64,000 nt of DNA. It comes from Pseudomonas quercus. Lineage in GTDB: Bacteria; Pseudomonadota; Gammaproteobacteria; Pseudomonadales; Pseudomonadaceae. Below the pieces are notes generated by a model. That model had not been told where the DNA came from. It saw only the letters and a list, made by a program, of their open reading frames with translations, and did no database searches. Below are positions 1 to 9,356 of the stretch, piece by piece. The stretch spans positions 663,481 to 727,480 of the forward strand of contig NZ_JAAVJI010000001.1 of assembly GCF_012033695.1 (NCBI RefSeq), read 5' to 3'. Numbering within the stretch: position 1 is the first letter of the stretch; the number at the start of each line of letters is the position of its first letter. Made by a program: the position numbers and the translations under genes.

Positions 1-232
1 GCTGGAGGACATCACTTCCGCCATTGCCCAGATCAACGCCCGTAACCTCAACATTGCCTCGGCGACAGAAGAGCAGGCTCAAGTGGCCAGGGAAGTGGAT
101 CGCAGCCTAGTGAGCATTCGGGACCTGTCGGCTCAGACGGCCGCCGGTGCCGAGCAGACGGCAGCGGCGGGGAACGATTTGTCCCGCCTGGCGGTAGCCC
201 TGAACGGTACGGTGATGCGCTTCAAGCTGTAG
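1..232 (+). CDS. Methyl-accepting chemotaxis protein, C-terminal end only (partial)
   Basis: The reading frame is already open at base 2 and stops with TAG at 230-232, leaving 76 residues of a protein that begins outside the window. The visible part is the end of a chemoreceptor signalling domain: the stretch [18 protein letters not shown] is a typical post-hairpin segment, and the protein ends in MRFKL. The chemoreceptor at 7533-9158 has a closely similar tail ending in VGRFKL. Ligand specificity cannot be judged because the sensor domain is missing. The family works in inner-membrane receptor arrays with CheA and CheW. Confidence 0.9.
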   Translation, partial: LEDITSAIAQINARNLNIASATEEQAQVAREVDRSLVSIRDLSAQTAAGAEQTAAAGNDLSRLAVALNGTVMRFKL

Positions 233-241
233 GCCAACAGG

Positions 242-2578
242 TCAGGCGTTAGCGTAGCGCGTTAACGCCGCCCGCAGCCTGGCAAGGTCCGCAGGGGTCG
301 GAGGGGTATCAGGCGTCGCGTCCTCCCATTCGCCGGCCAGTACCGCCAGCTCAGTGGCCCCTACCATGAGCGCGGCGCCACGGATGCGGTGGGCGCGCTG
401 GGCAGCCCGTAGCCGATCGCCTTCGCCCATGGCCGCTTCGAGTTCGAGCAAGTCCGCCTGGGTGCTGTCCAGAAACAGCGCGCGTAAGGCCTGTGGCGGC
501 TCCGGTTTGTCCGGCAAGCCTGGCGGCGGCACCCATAACGCTAACAAGGCTTGTAATTCCGCCAGTTTCAGGGGCTTGCTCAGGCTCCCATCCATATCGC
601 TGTCGAACACGCGGCTACGGTGAAGGTCGTCATTAGCGGCAGAAATGGCCAGTAGCGGTAGCCGCTCACGGTTGTTCCGGGCCTCCAAGGCTCGGATATG
701 CCTAGCAACGTCATAGCCATCCATGCCAGGCAGCTGGCAATCGAGCAATACGGCTGCGAACGTATGAGGCAGTGTGAGCGCAGCCAGGGCCGCAGGCCCA
801 TCTTCAGCCAGTTGGTAGCGATAGCCCAGTGCTTCAAGTTGCAGCCCTATGGCCTGTTGGTTCACAGGGTGGTCCTCCACTAGCAGCACTGTGGAGGCAT
901 CCGGTGTCGGCAGTGTGCCCAGGGCAGGCGCGGGTGCAGGTTCGCTAGGCGCTGGCACGGCGTCCACGGGCGCGACCGGCAGCGTCACCTGTACCTGAGT
1001 GCCCTGCCCTGGCACGCTGGCCAGGCTGATGTCGCCGCCCATGAGTACTGCCAGGTCCCTGCAGATGGCTAGGCCCAAGCCGCTGCCCCCATAGCGGCGA
1101 CTGGTAGAGCTGTCTGCCTGCACAAAGGGTTGGAACAATTGGTTCTGCTTATCCGTTGGTATGCCGACACCGGTATCACACACCTTCAGCGTCAACGTCG
1201 ACGGCCGGAGAAGCGGCACCTCAGCCTGCACGTCAAGGTAAAGGTCAATCTGCCCTTGGGCAGTGAACTTCACCGCGTTGGACAGCAGGTTGTTCAGGAT
1301 TTGCCGCAGGCGCACGGCATCTATGAGCACCACCGGCTGGGGCGGGCCTTCGCAGTGCAGCTGCAACAGGACCCCTTTGGCCATGGCCCCTGCCCGGTGC
1401 ACCTGTGCAACCGTTTCAGCCAATGCCCACAGGTCCGTAGGCCTGGCGTCTAGCGTCACACGCTTGGCCTCCAGGCGCGAAAGGTCCAGTACGTTGTCCA
1501 GCAGTTCCAGCAGGTTCACGGCCGAATTGCCAGCCATGGCCGCCAACTGCTCCTGATGCGTCCCAAGGGGCGTGCGCTGGAGCAGTTCGATAGAGGACAG
1601 AATGGCATTCATAGGCGTACGAATTTCATGGCTCATCATGGCCAGGAACGCCGCCTTGACCCCTTCGCTGCGCTGGGCGCTACGCCGGGCCATTACCGCC
1701 TGCCGGGCAAAGGCCGCTAGCAGGAGCACACAGACGGTCAGGCCCAACAACTCCCAGCGGTAATAGTGAAACACGCTTGGCCAGGAAGGGGCGCCGAAGT
1801 CTGTGCCTGCAATCCAGCGGGCTTCCATCAGGTCCGTTTCCCGCGACGTTAGGCTAGCCAGCGCTTTATTGATGATCTCGCGAAGCATGGGCTCGGAGGG
1901 TGTAACGCCCATGGCCACAATGGCAGGCATGTCTGCGATGATGCCGGACAGGTGCAACTGATCGAGATATTTGCGCCTGATTACCGGCCGTAGTACTTGG
2001 TCCAGCCCGATGGCAGCATCGGCCAGGCCTTCGTCCACCGCTGCCAGTGTTGCCTCAGGGTCGTTAAGCAGCAGCAACTCGATGCTGGGGTAGTTGCGCC
2101 TCAGGTAGCGCTCGTAGCCACCGCCGCCCTTCACAGCCACCCGCAGCCCTTTGAGCTTGGCAGGGCTGTAAGCGATAGGGCTTGCTGCCTTGGTAATGAT
2201 CACCGAAGCCCCTACGAAGTAAGGGTCGCTGAACAGCAGCCGTTGACGCACGGCATCATCGAGTAGCCGCACCGAAACGGCAGAAACGGCCTGCAGGTCG
2301 CCCTGCTCTATCATCTGGAGGCTGTGCTGCAGGTCTTGGCTCGGTACTGCTTCGAACACCAGGCCTGTGGTGCGCTCGATATGGTCGATGTACTCGCGGG
2401 TAAGGCCTTGGTGCCTGCCCTTGCTGTCGTAATACTCCATGGGCCAGTAGGGGTCGATGGCATACCTCACCACAGGGTGAGCACGGACCCATGCCTCCTC
2501 CCCTTGAGTGAGCACGCCTGCCTGGGCGATGGCCCCGTACGCCACGGCAACGGCGCAGGCGACCGCACGCCAGCTCAT
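242..2578 (-). CDS. BvgS/EvgS-type hybrid sensor histidine kinase
   Basis: This 778-residue protein has a signal peptide (about 1-20), one periplasmic solute-binding domain of the SBP_bac_3 type (about 25-255), a membrane segment near 276-292, a HisKA domain with phospho-acceptor His317 in the motif SHEIRTP, an HATPase domain (about 420-530), a receiver domain with the acceptor Asp in LLDCQLPG (about 565-685), and a C-terminal Hpt domain whose His lies in AHRIRGAA. This is the order of BvgS and EvgS, where phosphate passes His-Asp-His to a separate regulator. The LuxR-type regulator at 2580-3272 lies one base upstream on the same strand and is the obvious partner. BvgS has two periplasmic domains; only one is present here. 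The ligand is unknown. Confidence 0.9.
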   Translation of the reverse strand: MSWRAVACAVAVAYGAIAQAGVLTQGEEAWVRAHPVVRYAIDPYWPMEYYDSKGRHQGLTREYIDHIERTTGLVFEAVPSQDLQHSLQMIEQGDLQAVSAVSVRLLDDAVRQRLLFSDPYFVGASVIITKAASPIAYSPAKLKGLRVAVKGGGGYERYLRRNYPSIELLLLNDPEATLAAVDEGLADAAIGLDQVLRPVIRRKYLDQLHLSGIIADMPAIVAMGVTPSEPMLREIINKALASLTSRETDLMEARWIAGTDFGAPSWPSVFHYYRWELLGLTVCVLLLAAFARQAVMARRSAQRSEGVKAAFLAMMSHEIRTPMNAILSSIELLQRTPLGTHQEQLAAMAGNSAVNLLELLDNVLDLSRLEAKRVTLDARPTDLWALAETVAQVHRAGAMAKGVLLQLHCEGPPQPVVLIDAVRLRQILNNLLSNAVKFTAQGQIDLYLDVQAEVPLLRPSTLTLKVCDTGVGIPTDKQNQLFQPFVQADSSTSRRYGGSGLGLAICRDLAVLMGGDISLASVPGQGTQVQVTLPVAPVDAVPAPSEPAPAPALGTLPTPDASTVLLVEDHPVNQQAIGLQLEALGYRYQLAEDGPAALAALTLPHTFAAVLLDCQLPGMDGYDVARHIRALEARNNRERLPLLAISAANDDLHRSRVFDSDMDGSLSKPLKLAELQALLALWVPPPGLPDKPEPPQALRALFLDSTQADLLELEAAMGEGDRLRAAQRAHRIRGAALMVGATELAVLAGEWEDATPDTPPTPADLARLRAALTRYANA

Positions 2579-2579
2579 G

Positions 2580-3272
2580 CTAGCGGCCTTCCAGCTGGGT
2601 GCGCAGTTTGAACAGCTCGTTGTCCGAGCGCAGCCCCAGCTTTCGGTAAGCGGACTGCTTCTGGGCGCTGATGGTCTTTATGCTGCGTGAGAACTTGCGG
2701 CCGATGTCGGTAACCGAAAGGCCATCCAGGCAGCAGCGCAGCACTTCGCGCTCGCGGTGGGTCAGGCTAGCGGTGCTCACAAGCGCCGCAATAGGCTCAT
2801 CTGCATCCTCCGTGGCGTGCAGAGGGTGGAGGGTAACCGTGGTGCACTGCAGTGCCTGGCGCATGGCTTCGTCCAGGTATTGCTCGCCCTCCATCACTGT
2901 GAAGATCGCAGTCAGCAGCGTGCGCGCATTCAGGTCCTTCCCTACAAAGCCCGCCACACCGCAGCGCAGGCACAAGGCAACGGTGGACGGCGTATGCAAG
3001 GACGACAGTACGATGATGCGGGTAGCTGGGTACCGGTTTCGAATTACCTTGATGAGGTTGATGCCATCCACCTCTCCCGGGCCCAGGGAGTAGTCGAGGA
3101 TAACGATATCGGCTTCGGTCTGCCGCAACCCTTCAAGCAGGTTCCGGCTAGTGGTGTAAGCGCCGATTACTTCGATCCCGCGTTGCCTGGCCAACGAATG
3201 GCTGACGCCCAACAGCAATAGTTCGTGGTCATCGAGCAACATGACCCGAATAGGTGTGGCCTCCTTGCTCAC
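2580..3272 (-). CDS. LuxR/NarL-family response regulator (BvgA/EvgA-like)
   Basis: This 230-residue protein has an N-terminal receiver domain (LLDDHE acidic pocket near the start, acceptor Asp in VILDYSLG, conserved Lys in GFVGKDL) and a C-terminal LuxR-type helix-turn-helix beginning LTHREREVL (about 168-225). It is probably the output regulator of the hybrid kinase encoded one base downstream, with which it is surely co-transcribed. Target genes cannot be told from sequence. The upstream gap 3273-3562 probably holds the promoter. Confidence 0.92.
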   Translation of the reverse strand: MSKEATPIRVMLLDDHELLLLGVSHSLARQRGIEVIGAYTTSRNLLEGLRQTEADIVILDYSLGPGEVDGINLIKVIRNRYPATRIIVLSSLHTPSTVALCLRCGVAGFVGKDLNARTLLTAIFTVMEGEQYLDEAMRQALQCTTVTLHPLHATEDADEPIAALVSTASLTHREREVLRCCLDGLSVTDIGRKFSRSIKTISAQKQSAYRKLGLRSDNELFKLRTQLEGR

Positions 3273-3562
3273 ATAGCACCTGCTTTATCAACGAAGTGGC
3301 CAGGCTGCGCACTAAGGCAACTGCAATCGAACGAACAATGTGACAGGCAAGTTTTCATGTAGCCAGGCCTCGAAAGTTTCTATTCATGGCACGCTTGAGG
3401 GCGCGCCGCGAGGGAGTTTGCCGGAAGGCATGGCTCGGAAATGCTCCGTTTTCAGAGCTTAGCTTGAAGACTGAGCCTTGGGAACCCAGGAGAATATTTC
3501 CCCGTTTGAATGCCTGCCTTTGATCCGGCCAGCACTGTAGGGGGTTGGCCCCGCTATGAGTA
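3273..3562. other. Intergenic region upstream of the two-component operon
   Basis: This 290-base stretch separates the response regulator from the small gene ending at 3563. Part of it is visibly poorer in G and C than its surroundings. I saw no convincing open frame, RNA gene or repeat. It must hold the promoter of the leftward regulator-kinase operon. Confidence 0.5.
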
Positions 3563-3925
3563 TCAGATAGTTCTGAAATGGTTCTGGTCTGTAACCAATT
3601 CTAAGTACTGGCGGGTAAGTTGCGCTTGTTCAAAAGTTAGCGCTTGTTCGCGTAGGGGTTGCAGAGGGCCAAGCCTCAAACACGCTTGTTTTTTGAACGA
3701 TGTATCACCGGTTAAAGCCCGCACCCATTCTCGACACGGTAGCGGGTTCAGGGGTAAGGCAAGCCCATGCATCAGGCTGATAATCGCTATCGATACCTCT
3801 GATTCATCAATACGCGTATGCAGTGCTACTGTCTTTCTCGAAGAATGATGTTGCCGGGCCGACAGCTCTCGCAGGCTGTCAGGCATCCCCCGCCGCTTGA
3901 ACAGCCCGGCCCGGCGCGTCTCCAC
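3563..3925 (-). CDS. Small hypothetical protein downstream of a KfrA-like gene
   Basis: I do not recognise this 120-residue protein. It begins with GTG at 3925, preceded on the minus strand by AAAGGA four bases upstream, a good ribosome binding site. The start lies 21 bases after the stop of the KfrA-like gene ending at 3947, so the two are probably one transcript. The N-terminus is basic (METRRAGLFKRRG) and the C-terminal half is Leu/Gln-rich and probably helical. No signal peptide or membrane segment is visible. Its base composition is lower in GC than the neighbours. It could be spurious, but the ribosome binding site and spacing favour a real gene. Confidence 0.45.
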   Translation of the reverse strand: METRRAGLFKRRGMPDSLRELSARQHHSSRKTVALHTRIDESEVSIAIISLMHGLALPLNPLPCREWVRALTGDTSFKKQACLRLGPLQPLREQALTFEQAQLTRQYLELVTDQNHFRTI

Positions 3926-3946
3926 TTCGTCCTTTGGTGATAACGT

Positions 3947-4975
3947 TTAACCACTACCCTTTGGGGTGGTGGTTTTTTTTTGCGCGGCCTGGCCAAGCTC
4001 GGCCGTGGCCTGTGCCTTGGATTCAAGCAGTGCCTGCTCGGCCAGGTGTTGCCTCACGTGGGCCTCGGTCAATTCACGTGCCTGCGCCTGCAAGCGGTCT
4101 TCGGCGGCACGTAACGCTGCTTGCACGTCCGCGAGCTGGCTGGCCAGCACCTCCCTCGCCCCCTGGGCCTGGCCATGGGCCGTAGACAGGTGCGTGACCT
4201 GTGCCTGGAGTTGCTCGCTCTGCGCGCTCAGGGACGCGCCACGTTGTTCGGCCTGAGCCAATGCAGACTGCAGGCGCTCATTATCGCGGTTCAAGCGTGT
4301 CAGTTCACCCTGTTGTTCAACCGTGGTGCGCTGGGCCTGGCGCAGTTCGGTGTGAAGGCCTTGAAGCTGAGTATCATGCTGCTGCTGGGCCTGTGCAAAG
4401 TGTGCCTGGCTAGACACACGGTAGGCCTCCAGCGCTTGCAACGCCTGGGCGTGCTTCTCTTCCAGCGCCACTGCGTGCTGTTGTTTGTCGGCGAGCCGCG
4501 CCTCCAGGTCCTTGCAGGCCTGGGTTAGCCCAGCATTATCGGCCTGCTTTGCGTGCAGCTCGGCCTGGGTAGCCTGCAATTGCCCCAGCGCCGATGCCAA
4601 CGCTTCGTCTTTCTGAACCAGTGCCGTTTGCAGACCCTCTGCCCTGTTGGCCTGCTCCGCGGCCTGTGCGTGCAAACGATGTCGATGTTCGTCGAACGCC
4701 TCCTCCGCCGAATCGATGCGGGCCTGGGCTTCGTCGTGCAACCGGGCGGCGAGGCTATTGACCAGCGCCGTCAGCTCTTCACTGATCGACCCCGTGCCCT
4801 CGGCCAAGGTGCCTTCTGCCTGATCAAGCTCTTTGAGGTAGCGGTGAATCGTGCTCTTGGAGCCCGTATTACCCAGCTCAATGCGGATCGCGTCGATGCT
4901 GGGGTTCAGGCCCCGCGCCTTCAAGGCGTTGCGTGCCTTTTCCACGACCAGCTTGCTGATTCCAACGCGTGCCAT
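3947..4975 (-). CDS. KfrA-like DNA-binding protein with long coiled coil
   Basis: The start chosen is ATG at 4975, with AGAGGA upstream, giving 342 residues; an open frame continues to 5008 without ribosome binding site support. Residues 1-60 (MARVGISKLVVEKARNAL onward) match the KfrA N-terminal DNA-binding domain, including a segment STIHRYLKEL that fits a recognition helix. From about residue 75 to the end the protein is a nearly continuous Ala/Gln/Glu/Leu-rich coiled coil. KfrA proteins of broad-host-range plasmids bind their own promoters and form filament-like multimers that aid plasmid maintenance. Here the gene sits beside a second KfrA-like gene and a divergent tyrosine recombinase. 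The role is inferred from the fold only. Confidence 0.85.
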   Translation of the reverse strand: MARVGISKLVVEKARNALKARGLNPSIDAIRIELGNTGSKSTIHRYLKELDQAEGTLAEGTGSISEELTALVNSLAARLHDEAQARIDSAEEAFDEHRHRLHAQAAEQANRAEGLQTALVQKDEALASALGQLQATQAELHAKQADNAGLTQACKDLEARLADKQQHAVALEEKHAQALQALEAYRVSSQAHFAQAQQQHDTQLQGLHTELRQAQRTTVEQQGELTRLNRDNERLQSALAQAEQRGASLSAQSEQLQAQVTHLSTAHGQAQGAREVLASQLADVQAALRAAEDRLQAQARELTEAHVRQHLAEQALLESKAQATAELGQAAQKKTTTPKGSG

Positions 4976-5073
4976 CCGGGTCCTCTCTGGTGAGTGCACT
5001 AAGGGCACTATGATTACATAGTGGCACGAGTGCTTAGCTCGACTTTTTCACTGCTGCGAACGCCTTGCTTTCT

Positions 5074-6048
5074 TTATTGGGCGGTCGGGTTCTTTTTGAC
5101 ACGGGGCTTGCGAAGGGGCGCGGCCTGAAGTTGCGCGAGCTGCTGAGCCAGTGTTTCTGCGCGGGCTTGCTGCGAAACCGCGCTGTCACGCGCGGCTTCC
5201 AGTGCCTGTTGCAGCACGGACAGCTGCGCTTCCAAGGCCTGGCGCTGTTGCTGGGCTTGCTCCGCCGTCAATTGCGCCCGTGCCTGATCCGAGGCGGCCT
5301 GTTGCGAGGCCTCGCTCAAGGCGGTACGGGCATGCTCAAGCCGACGTTGAAGGGTCTCCAACTGCTTCTGGAGTTCTCTGCGCTCCGCTTGCAGCGCCTT
5401 GTTGTCTTCACGAGCCCGGTCAACTTCACGATAGGCCCGGTCCTCGACACCTCGAACGTAGGTTTCCTGGGCCACGCGGGCCTGCTCTGCCTGGGCCTGC
5501 GCTTGCTGCAGCTGATCTTGCAGGCTGTGAACCTGTGCCTGCAGGCCTTCGTGCGAGGCTTGCAACGCCTCCCGCTGTTCGTGCAAGTCGTCTATCTGAG
5601 CAAGGCGCTGGTCCAGCAGTTGGGTCAGGTCCGCCAACCGTGTCTCGATGCCTTGGCGTGCTGTGATGGCTTCTTCGGCTTGTTGTCGCGCTTGGGCGAC
5701 TGCGAGGCGAGCCTGCGTTTCCTGCTGAGCGACCTGTTCGCGCGCGTGCGCCAATACTTGGCGCTGCTCCGAGATGGAGTGCTCTACCACCGCCTGAGCC
5801 AGCGTTGTGGCTTGGCGCCACAGGGCCAGGCATGCCTGCGCCACTTCAGTGGGCAGTTCAGGCAAGCGCGTTTCACCCCGCAAGCGCGTGGCCAACTGTT
5901 CCCACCACTGGTCCAGCAGCGCGCCCACGCGCGCCGGGCTCCCTCTCCCCAGCTCCAGGCGTACCCGCTCCACTGTCGGCCGTTCGCCACGGCTCAACAC
6001 CGCATCTGCCGCAGCAAATACCTCCTCCTCTGGTACACCTGTCGCCAT
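5074..6048 (-). CDS. Second KfrA-like DNA-binding coiled-coil protein
   Basis: The start is ATG at 6048, preceded by AGGGGGG at a good distance, giving 324 residues. The first 70 residues (MATGVPEEEVFAAADAVL, then TVERVRLELGRGSPARVGALL) look like a KfrA N-terminal domain, and residues about 95-310 form a long coiled coil rich in Gln, Ala, Leu and Glu. The C-terminus is basic (RKPRVKKN). It is distinct in sequence from the KfrA-like protein downstream, so the pair is not a recent duplication. The 90-base AT-rich gap to the divergent recombinase start probably holds a shared control region that these proteins could bind. Confidence 0.83.
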   Translation of the reverse strand: MATGVPEEEVFAAADAVLSRGERPTVERVRLELGRGSPARVGALLDQWWEQLATRLRGETRLPELPTEVAQACLALWRQATTLAQAVVEHSISEQRQVLAHAREQVAQQETQARLAVAQARQQAEEAITARQGIETRLADLTQLLDQRLAQIDDLHEQREALQASHEGLQAQVHSLQDQLQQAQAQAEQARVAQETYVRGVEDRAYREVDRAREDNKALQAERRELQKQLETLQRRLEHARTALSEASQQAASDQARAQLTAEQAQQQRQALEAQLSVLQQALEAARDSAVSQQARAETLAQQLAQLQAAPLRKPRVKKNPTAQ

Positions 6049-6138
6049 GAACAACCCCCCTAAGCTATATTGGGTCTGATAATAGAATGTTATCCGACCT
6101 AAACCGCACATATATTAAATTAAAATACGTTGAACGTA
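6049..6138. promoter_or_regulatory. Divergent AT-rich control region between KfrA-like gene and recombinase
   Basis: This 90-base gap has oppositely directed genes on each side and is strikingly AT-rich compared with its flanks (for example ATATATTAAATTAAAATA around 6110-6126). Both promoters must lie here or inside the genes. KfrA-family proteins usually bind their own promoter region, so autoregulation and control of the recombinase from this site is a reasonable inference. No clear palindrome was found. Confidence 0.45.
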
Positions 6139-7269
6139 ATGAATAATACACTTAAGCCGTCTTTGCTTTCTAGCCCTGTGCTTATGGCAGACGTATTGGC
6201 CCAAGAAGCCTCAGCGGCAGCCCAGGCCTTCATCGCAGCAGGCACGGCGGCCAACACCGTACGCAGCTACCGCAGCGCGCTGGCCTATTGGGCAGTTTGG
6301 TTAAAGCTCCGGTATGGTCGCGGCCTTGAAAGCGATCCACTGTCTGCTGCGGTCACAGTGCAGTTTGTGCTGGATCACCTCGCGCGCCCTTTAGGCGATG
6401 GGGCGTGGGCTCATCTCCTACCGCCAGATGTCGACGCAGCCTTGGTCGCTGCGGGGGTTAAAACCAAGCCCGGGCCCCTGGCCTACAACACGGTCAGCCA
6501 CCGGCTGGCCGTGATGGGCAAATGGCACCGCCTTCACGGCTGGGAAAGCCCCACCGACGCAGCCGCACTTAAAACCTTGCTCAGGGAGGCCCGTAAAGCA
6601 CAGGCGCGTGAAGGCCTTGCCGTTCGCAAGAAAACAGCGATGGTGGCTGAACCCTTGCAAGCCCTTCTCGCCACTTGTACCGATGGTGTGCGCGGCTTGC
6701 GTGACAGGGCCTTGCTACTGCTGGCGTGGAGCGGTGGCGGTCGGCGGCGCTCTGAAGTGGTAGGTCTGCAGATAGGCGACGTGCGCCGCCTTGACGCTGA
6801 TACGTGGCTCTATACCTTGGGCGCCACTAAAACCAATACAGGCGGCAGCCGGCGGGAAAAGCCCTTGCAGGGGCCCGCAGCGTCCGCCTTGGCGGCTTGG
6901 CTTGTAGCAGCGCCAGCGGTATCCGGGCCGCTGTTCCGGCGCGTGCTCAAGGGTGGCAAGGTCAGCACGGCAGGCCTGTCAGGTGATCAGGTAGCGCGTA
7001 TCGTTCGCCGTCGTGCCCAGTTGGCCGGCTTGGAAGGTGATTGGGCGGCCCACAGCCTACGCTCGGGGTTTGTCACAGAGGCCGGCCGGCAGGGTGTGCC
7101 GCTAGGTGAGGTCATGGCCATGACGGAGCATCGCAGCGTCAGTACGGTCATGGGGTATTTTCAGGCGGGCTCGCTACTGGGTAGCCAAGCCACGCGGCTG
7201 CTCTCTACGCAGCAAGCGCCTGGGGAGGATAGCGCCGCACCCGTTACAGACGAAGGTAGCGAGGCCTGA
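6139..7269 (+). CDS. Tyrosine recombinase / phage-type integrase
   Basis: This 376-residue protein has an N-terminal SAM-like core-binding domain (about 15-150) and a C-terminal catalytic domain. The tyrosine-recombinase residues can be seen: the first Arg in SGGGRRRSEV, the beta-hairpin Lys in GATKTNTGG, the HxxR box in AAHSLRSGF, the following His in MTEHRSV, and the nucleophile Tyr in VMGYFQAG. The start is taken as ATG at 6139; a TTG nine bases earlier is also possible, and neither has a strong ribosome binding site. The family cuts and rejoins DNA at short paired sites. It is transcribed away from two KfrA-like genes and ends at a clear terminator. No attachment-site duplication was found, so what it recombines is unknown. 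Confidence 0.88.
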   Translation: MNNTLKPSLLSSPVLMADVLAQEASAAAQAFIAAGTAANTVRSYRSALAYWAVWLKLRYGRGLESDPLSAAVTVQFVLDHLARPLGDGAWAHLLPPDVDAALVAAGVKTKPGPLAYNTVSHRLAVMGKWHRLHGWESPTDAAALKTLLREARKAQAREGLAVRKKTAMVAEPLQALLATCTDGVRGLRDRALLLLAWSGGGRRRSEVVGLQIGDVRRLDADTWLYTLGATKTNTGGSRREKPLQGPAASALAAWLVAAPAVSGPLFRRVLKGGKVSTAGLSGDQVARIVRRRAQLAGLEGDWAAHSLRSGFVTEAGRQGVPLGEVMAMTEHRSVSTVMGYFQAGSLLGSQATRLLSTQQAPGEDSAAPVTDEGSEA

Positions 7270-7298
7270 ACGGGTGCGTACCCTATGGCGTAGGCAAC

Positions 7299-7324
7299 AA
7301 AAAACCCGCCGAAGCGGGTTTTTT
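7299..7324. terminator. Rho-independent terminator after the recombinase gene
   Basis: An AAAACCCGC / GCGGGTTTT stem with a four-base loop is flanked by an A-run on the left and a T-run on the right. It lies 30 bases after the recombinase stop and could work on both strands, although the next leftward gene ends well away at 7533. Confidence 0.85.
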
Positions 7325-7532
7325 ATTCCAGACCATCCGACGTCCTGTCGGCGGCCTCCAAGGCCTGTGGTCGATCTTCCATGATACCCAGCGCCTTATC
7401 CGTGGCGCCGTTTGGATGTGCGTAGATTAAGGGGGTAAAGGTCTCCAGGCCAGAGCGATTTGCCGTACCGTCATGTAAGCCATTGCCTACACGTAGTGTG
7501 AGCCAGGCCGTAAGTGCTGGAAGCGCTCATAT

Positions 7533-9158
7533 TTACAGCTTGAACCGCCCTACCATTTGGTTCAGGTTCGAGGCCAGCCGGGACAGTTCATGACTGGAGG
7601 CGCTGGTTTGGTGTGCACCCTGGGCGGACCGTACGGATAGGTCGCGGATGTTTACCAGGTTGCGATCGACCTCTCTTGCCACCTGCGCCTGCTCCTCGGC
7701 AGCACTGGCAATCACCAGGTTACGTTCATACATCTGGCCGATCCCGCTAGCGATGTCTTCCAATGCGCGGCCTGCGCTCTGAGCCAGCGCCTGCGTGCTT
7801 TGGGCCCGGGTGGTACTGGCGGTCATGGAGGCCAACGCCTGGCTAGCGCCTTGGCGCATGCCAGACACCATCTGCTCGATTTCCTGTGTGGAATTCTGCG
7901 TCCGATGCGCCAGCGCACGGACCTCATCGGCCACCACGGCAAAGCCGCGTCCAGATTCACCCGCCCGCGCCGCTTCAATAGCGGCGTTAAGGGCTAGCAA
8001 GTTAGTCTGTTCAGCAATGGCGCGAATCACGTCCAGTACCTTGCCGATCTCTTGGGACTGGTCCGCCAAGCGTTGCACCACACCCGATGTAGCCTCTACA
8101 TCGCCCGACAGGTCCTCAATAGCTGTGATGCTGTGCGATACCCGGTCCTGACCCAGCTGCGCCGCCTGGTTAGAGGCCTTGGAGGCTTCAGACGTGGACA
8201 CCGCGTTACGTGCCACTTCATCTACGGCTGCGCTCATTTCATTGACGGCTGTGGCGGCTTGTTCGATTTCGTTGTTCTGCTGCTGCAAGCCTCGCTCTGC
8301 GTCTTCGGTGATAGTGTTCAAAGCCTGCGCGGCAGTGGTCAGGTGAGTCGAGGAGGTCGAGATCTCACCAAGTGTGTCGCGCAAACGTTGTTGCATCTGA
8401 ACCAGAGAACCCTGCAATTGGCTGACCTCGTCGCGCCCCTGTACATCGATACGGCCGGTAAGGTCGCCTTCGGCCACTTGCTGCGCCGCCTGTACCGCCA
8501 GCCTCAGTGGCAGAACGATGCTGCGGGTCAGCCACCAGGCCAGCACTACCGTGATTAGGGCTGCAGCCGCAATCACCAGCGCCACCACCCATCGAGACTG
8601 ACGGTACTCAACTGCGGAGGCTTCCCCCTCACGCTCTATGCCCTTGCCATAAACGTCGCCTAACGCGGCCAATTGAGCACCGGTACCATCGACCACCGGC
8701 TTCATAGTGACTAGCAGTAGCTGGTTCAATGCCTCGCGGTCACCGCGGCGTGCCAATGCAAAGGAGTCTGCCATACCGCGTTGGTAGGCGGAGAAATCAG
8801 CCTTGAACTTGTCATACAGCGCCCGTTCTTCGGGCGTATCCACATAGCTTTCGTAGTCGGCGATGTTCTGCATCAACGCCTTATTGCGGGCCTCGTATTG
8901 GCTGACGTAGGTGTCGATACTTGTAGGGTCAGGGTCCAGTGCCACCCGCAGCGAAATGGTGCGCACACGCAGCATGTTCTCCCGGATAGTGTCCACGATA
9001 CGCAGGCTGGGAACCCAGTTGGTTTCAATCGCCACGGCCCTTTCGCGAATGCCCGACATTCGGGCCAGCGAAAACACCCCGAGCAGGGCCACCATCAGCG
9101 CAATAAGGCTGAACCCGAGCGCAGCGCGGGGAGCAATGTTCAAGTTACGTAGCGACAT
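7533..9158 (-). CDS. Methyl-accepting chemotaxis protein with 4HB sensor domain
   Basis: This 541-residue inner-membrane chemoreceptor has a first membrane segment at about 12-32, a periplasmic helical domain of the four-helix-bundle type (about 35-190), a second membrane segment near 190-212, a HAMP domain (about 212-265) and a cytoplasmic signalling domain. The hairpin tip is recognised by [20 protein letters not shown] and the following [11 protein letters not shown]. Four-helix-bundle receptors commonly sense small organic acids or amino acids, but the ligand here cannot be read. It is divergent from the Tat-exported lactonase gene and may share its control region. Confidence 0.95.
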   Translation of the reverse strand: MSLRNLNIAPRAALGFSLIALMVALLGVFSLARMSGIRERAVAIETNWVPSLRIVDTIRENMLRVRTISLRVALDPDPTSIDTYVSQYEARNKALMQNIADYESYVDTPEERALYDKFKADFSAYQRGMADSFALARRGDREALNQLLLVTMKPVVDGTGAQLAALGDVYGKGIEREGEASAVEYRQSRWVVALVIAAAALITVVLAWWLTRSIVLPLRLAVQAAQQVAEGDLTGRIDVQGRDEVSQLQGSLVQMQQRLRDTLGEISTSSTHLTTAAQALNTITEDAERGLQQQNNEIEQAATAVNEMSAAVDEVARNAVSTSEASKASNQAAQLGQDRVSHSITAIEDLSGDVEATSGVVQRLADQSQEIGKVLDVIRAIAEQTNLLALNAAIEAARAGESGRGFAVVADEVRALAHRTQNSTQEIEQMVSGMRQGASQALASMTASTTRAQSTQALAQSAGRALEDIASGIGQMYERNLVIASAAEEQAQVAREVDRNLVNIRDLSVRSAQGAHQTSASSHELSRLASNLNQMVGRFKL

Positions 9159-9283
9159 GAGGGCCTCAAGGGGGCAGATTGTTGTCAGTGTTGTATGACC
9201 TCTATGTCGACCTTCTTCCCCGAGGCTTGAATCGTTTTAACGACAGGCGCCGGTTTCACATCATAAAGCTGTCTGCTCTTTTC

Positions 9284-9312
9284 ATGTTATGAGACATCCT
9301 ATAACTGACATG
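9284..9312. promoter_or_regulatory. Inverted repeat upstream of the exported lactonase gene
   Basis: GTTAT at 9286-9290 and ATAAC at 9301-9305 form an inverted repeat with a ten-base spacer, inside a longer imperfect dyad starting CATGTTAT and ending GACATG. It lies 45-70 bases before the lactonase start and between divergent genes, as expected of an operator. The regulator is not encoded next to it. Confidence 0.35.
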
Positions 9313-9356
9313 CTAAGGTTCGGCTACACCCTAAAAACAATAGCTGGAGAACAAAG

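Noticed and set aside
3950..3980. Hairpin CCACTACCC / GGGGTGGTGG followed by a run of T on the plus strand
   Set aside because: It looks like a terminator, but no plus-strand gene ends there, and the bases encode the Lys-Thr-rich end of the KfrA-like protein on the other strand.
5065..6063. Long open frame on the plus strand opposite the second KfrA-like gene
   Set aside because: It mirrors a GC-rich coiled-coil gene with a repetitive Gln/Ala codon pattern, has no ribosome binding site, and gives a Leu/Gly/Cys-rich product unlike a real protein.
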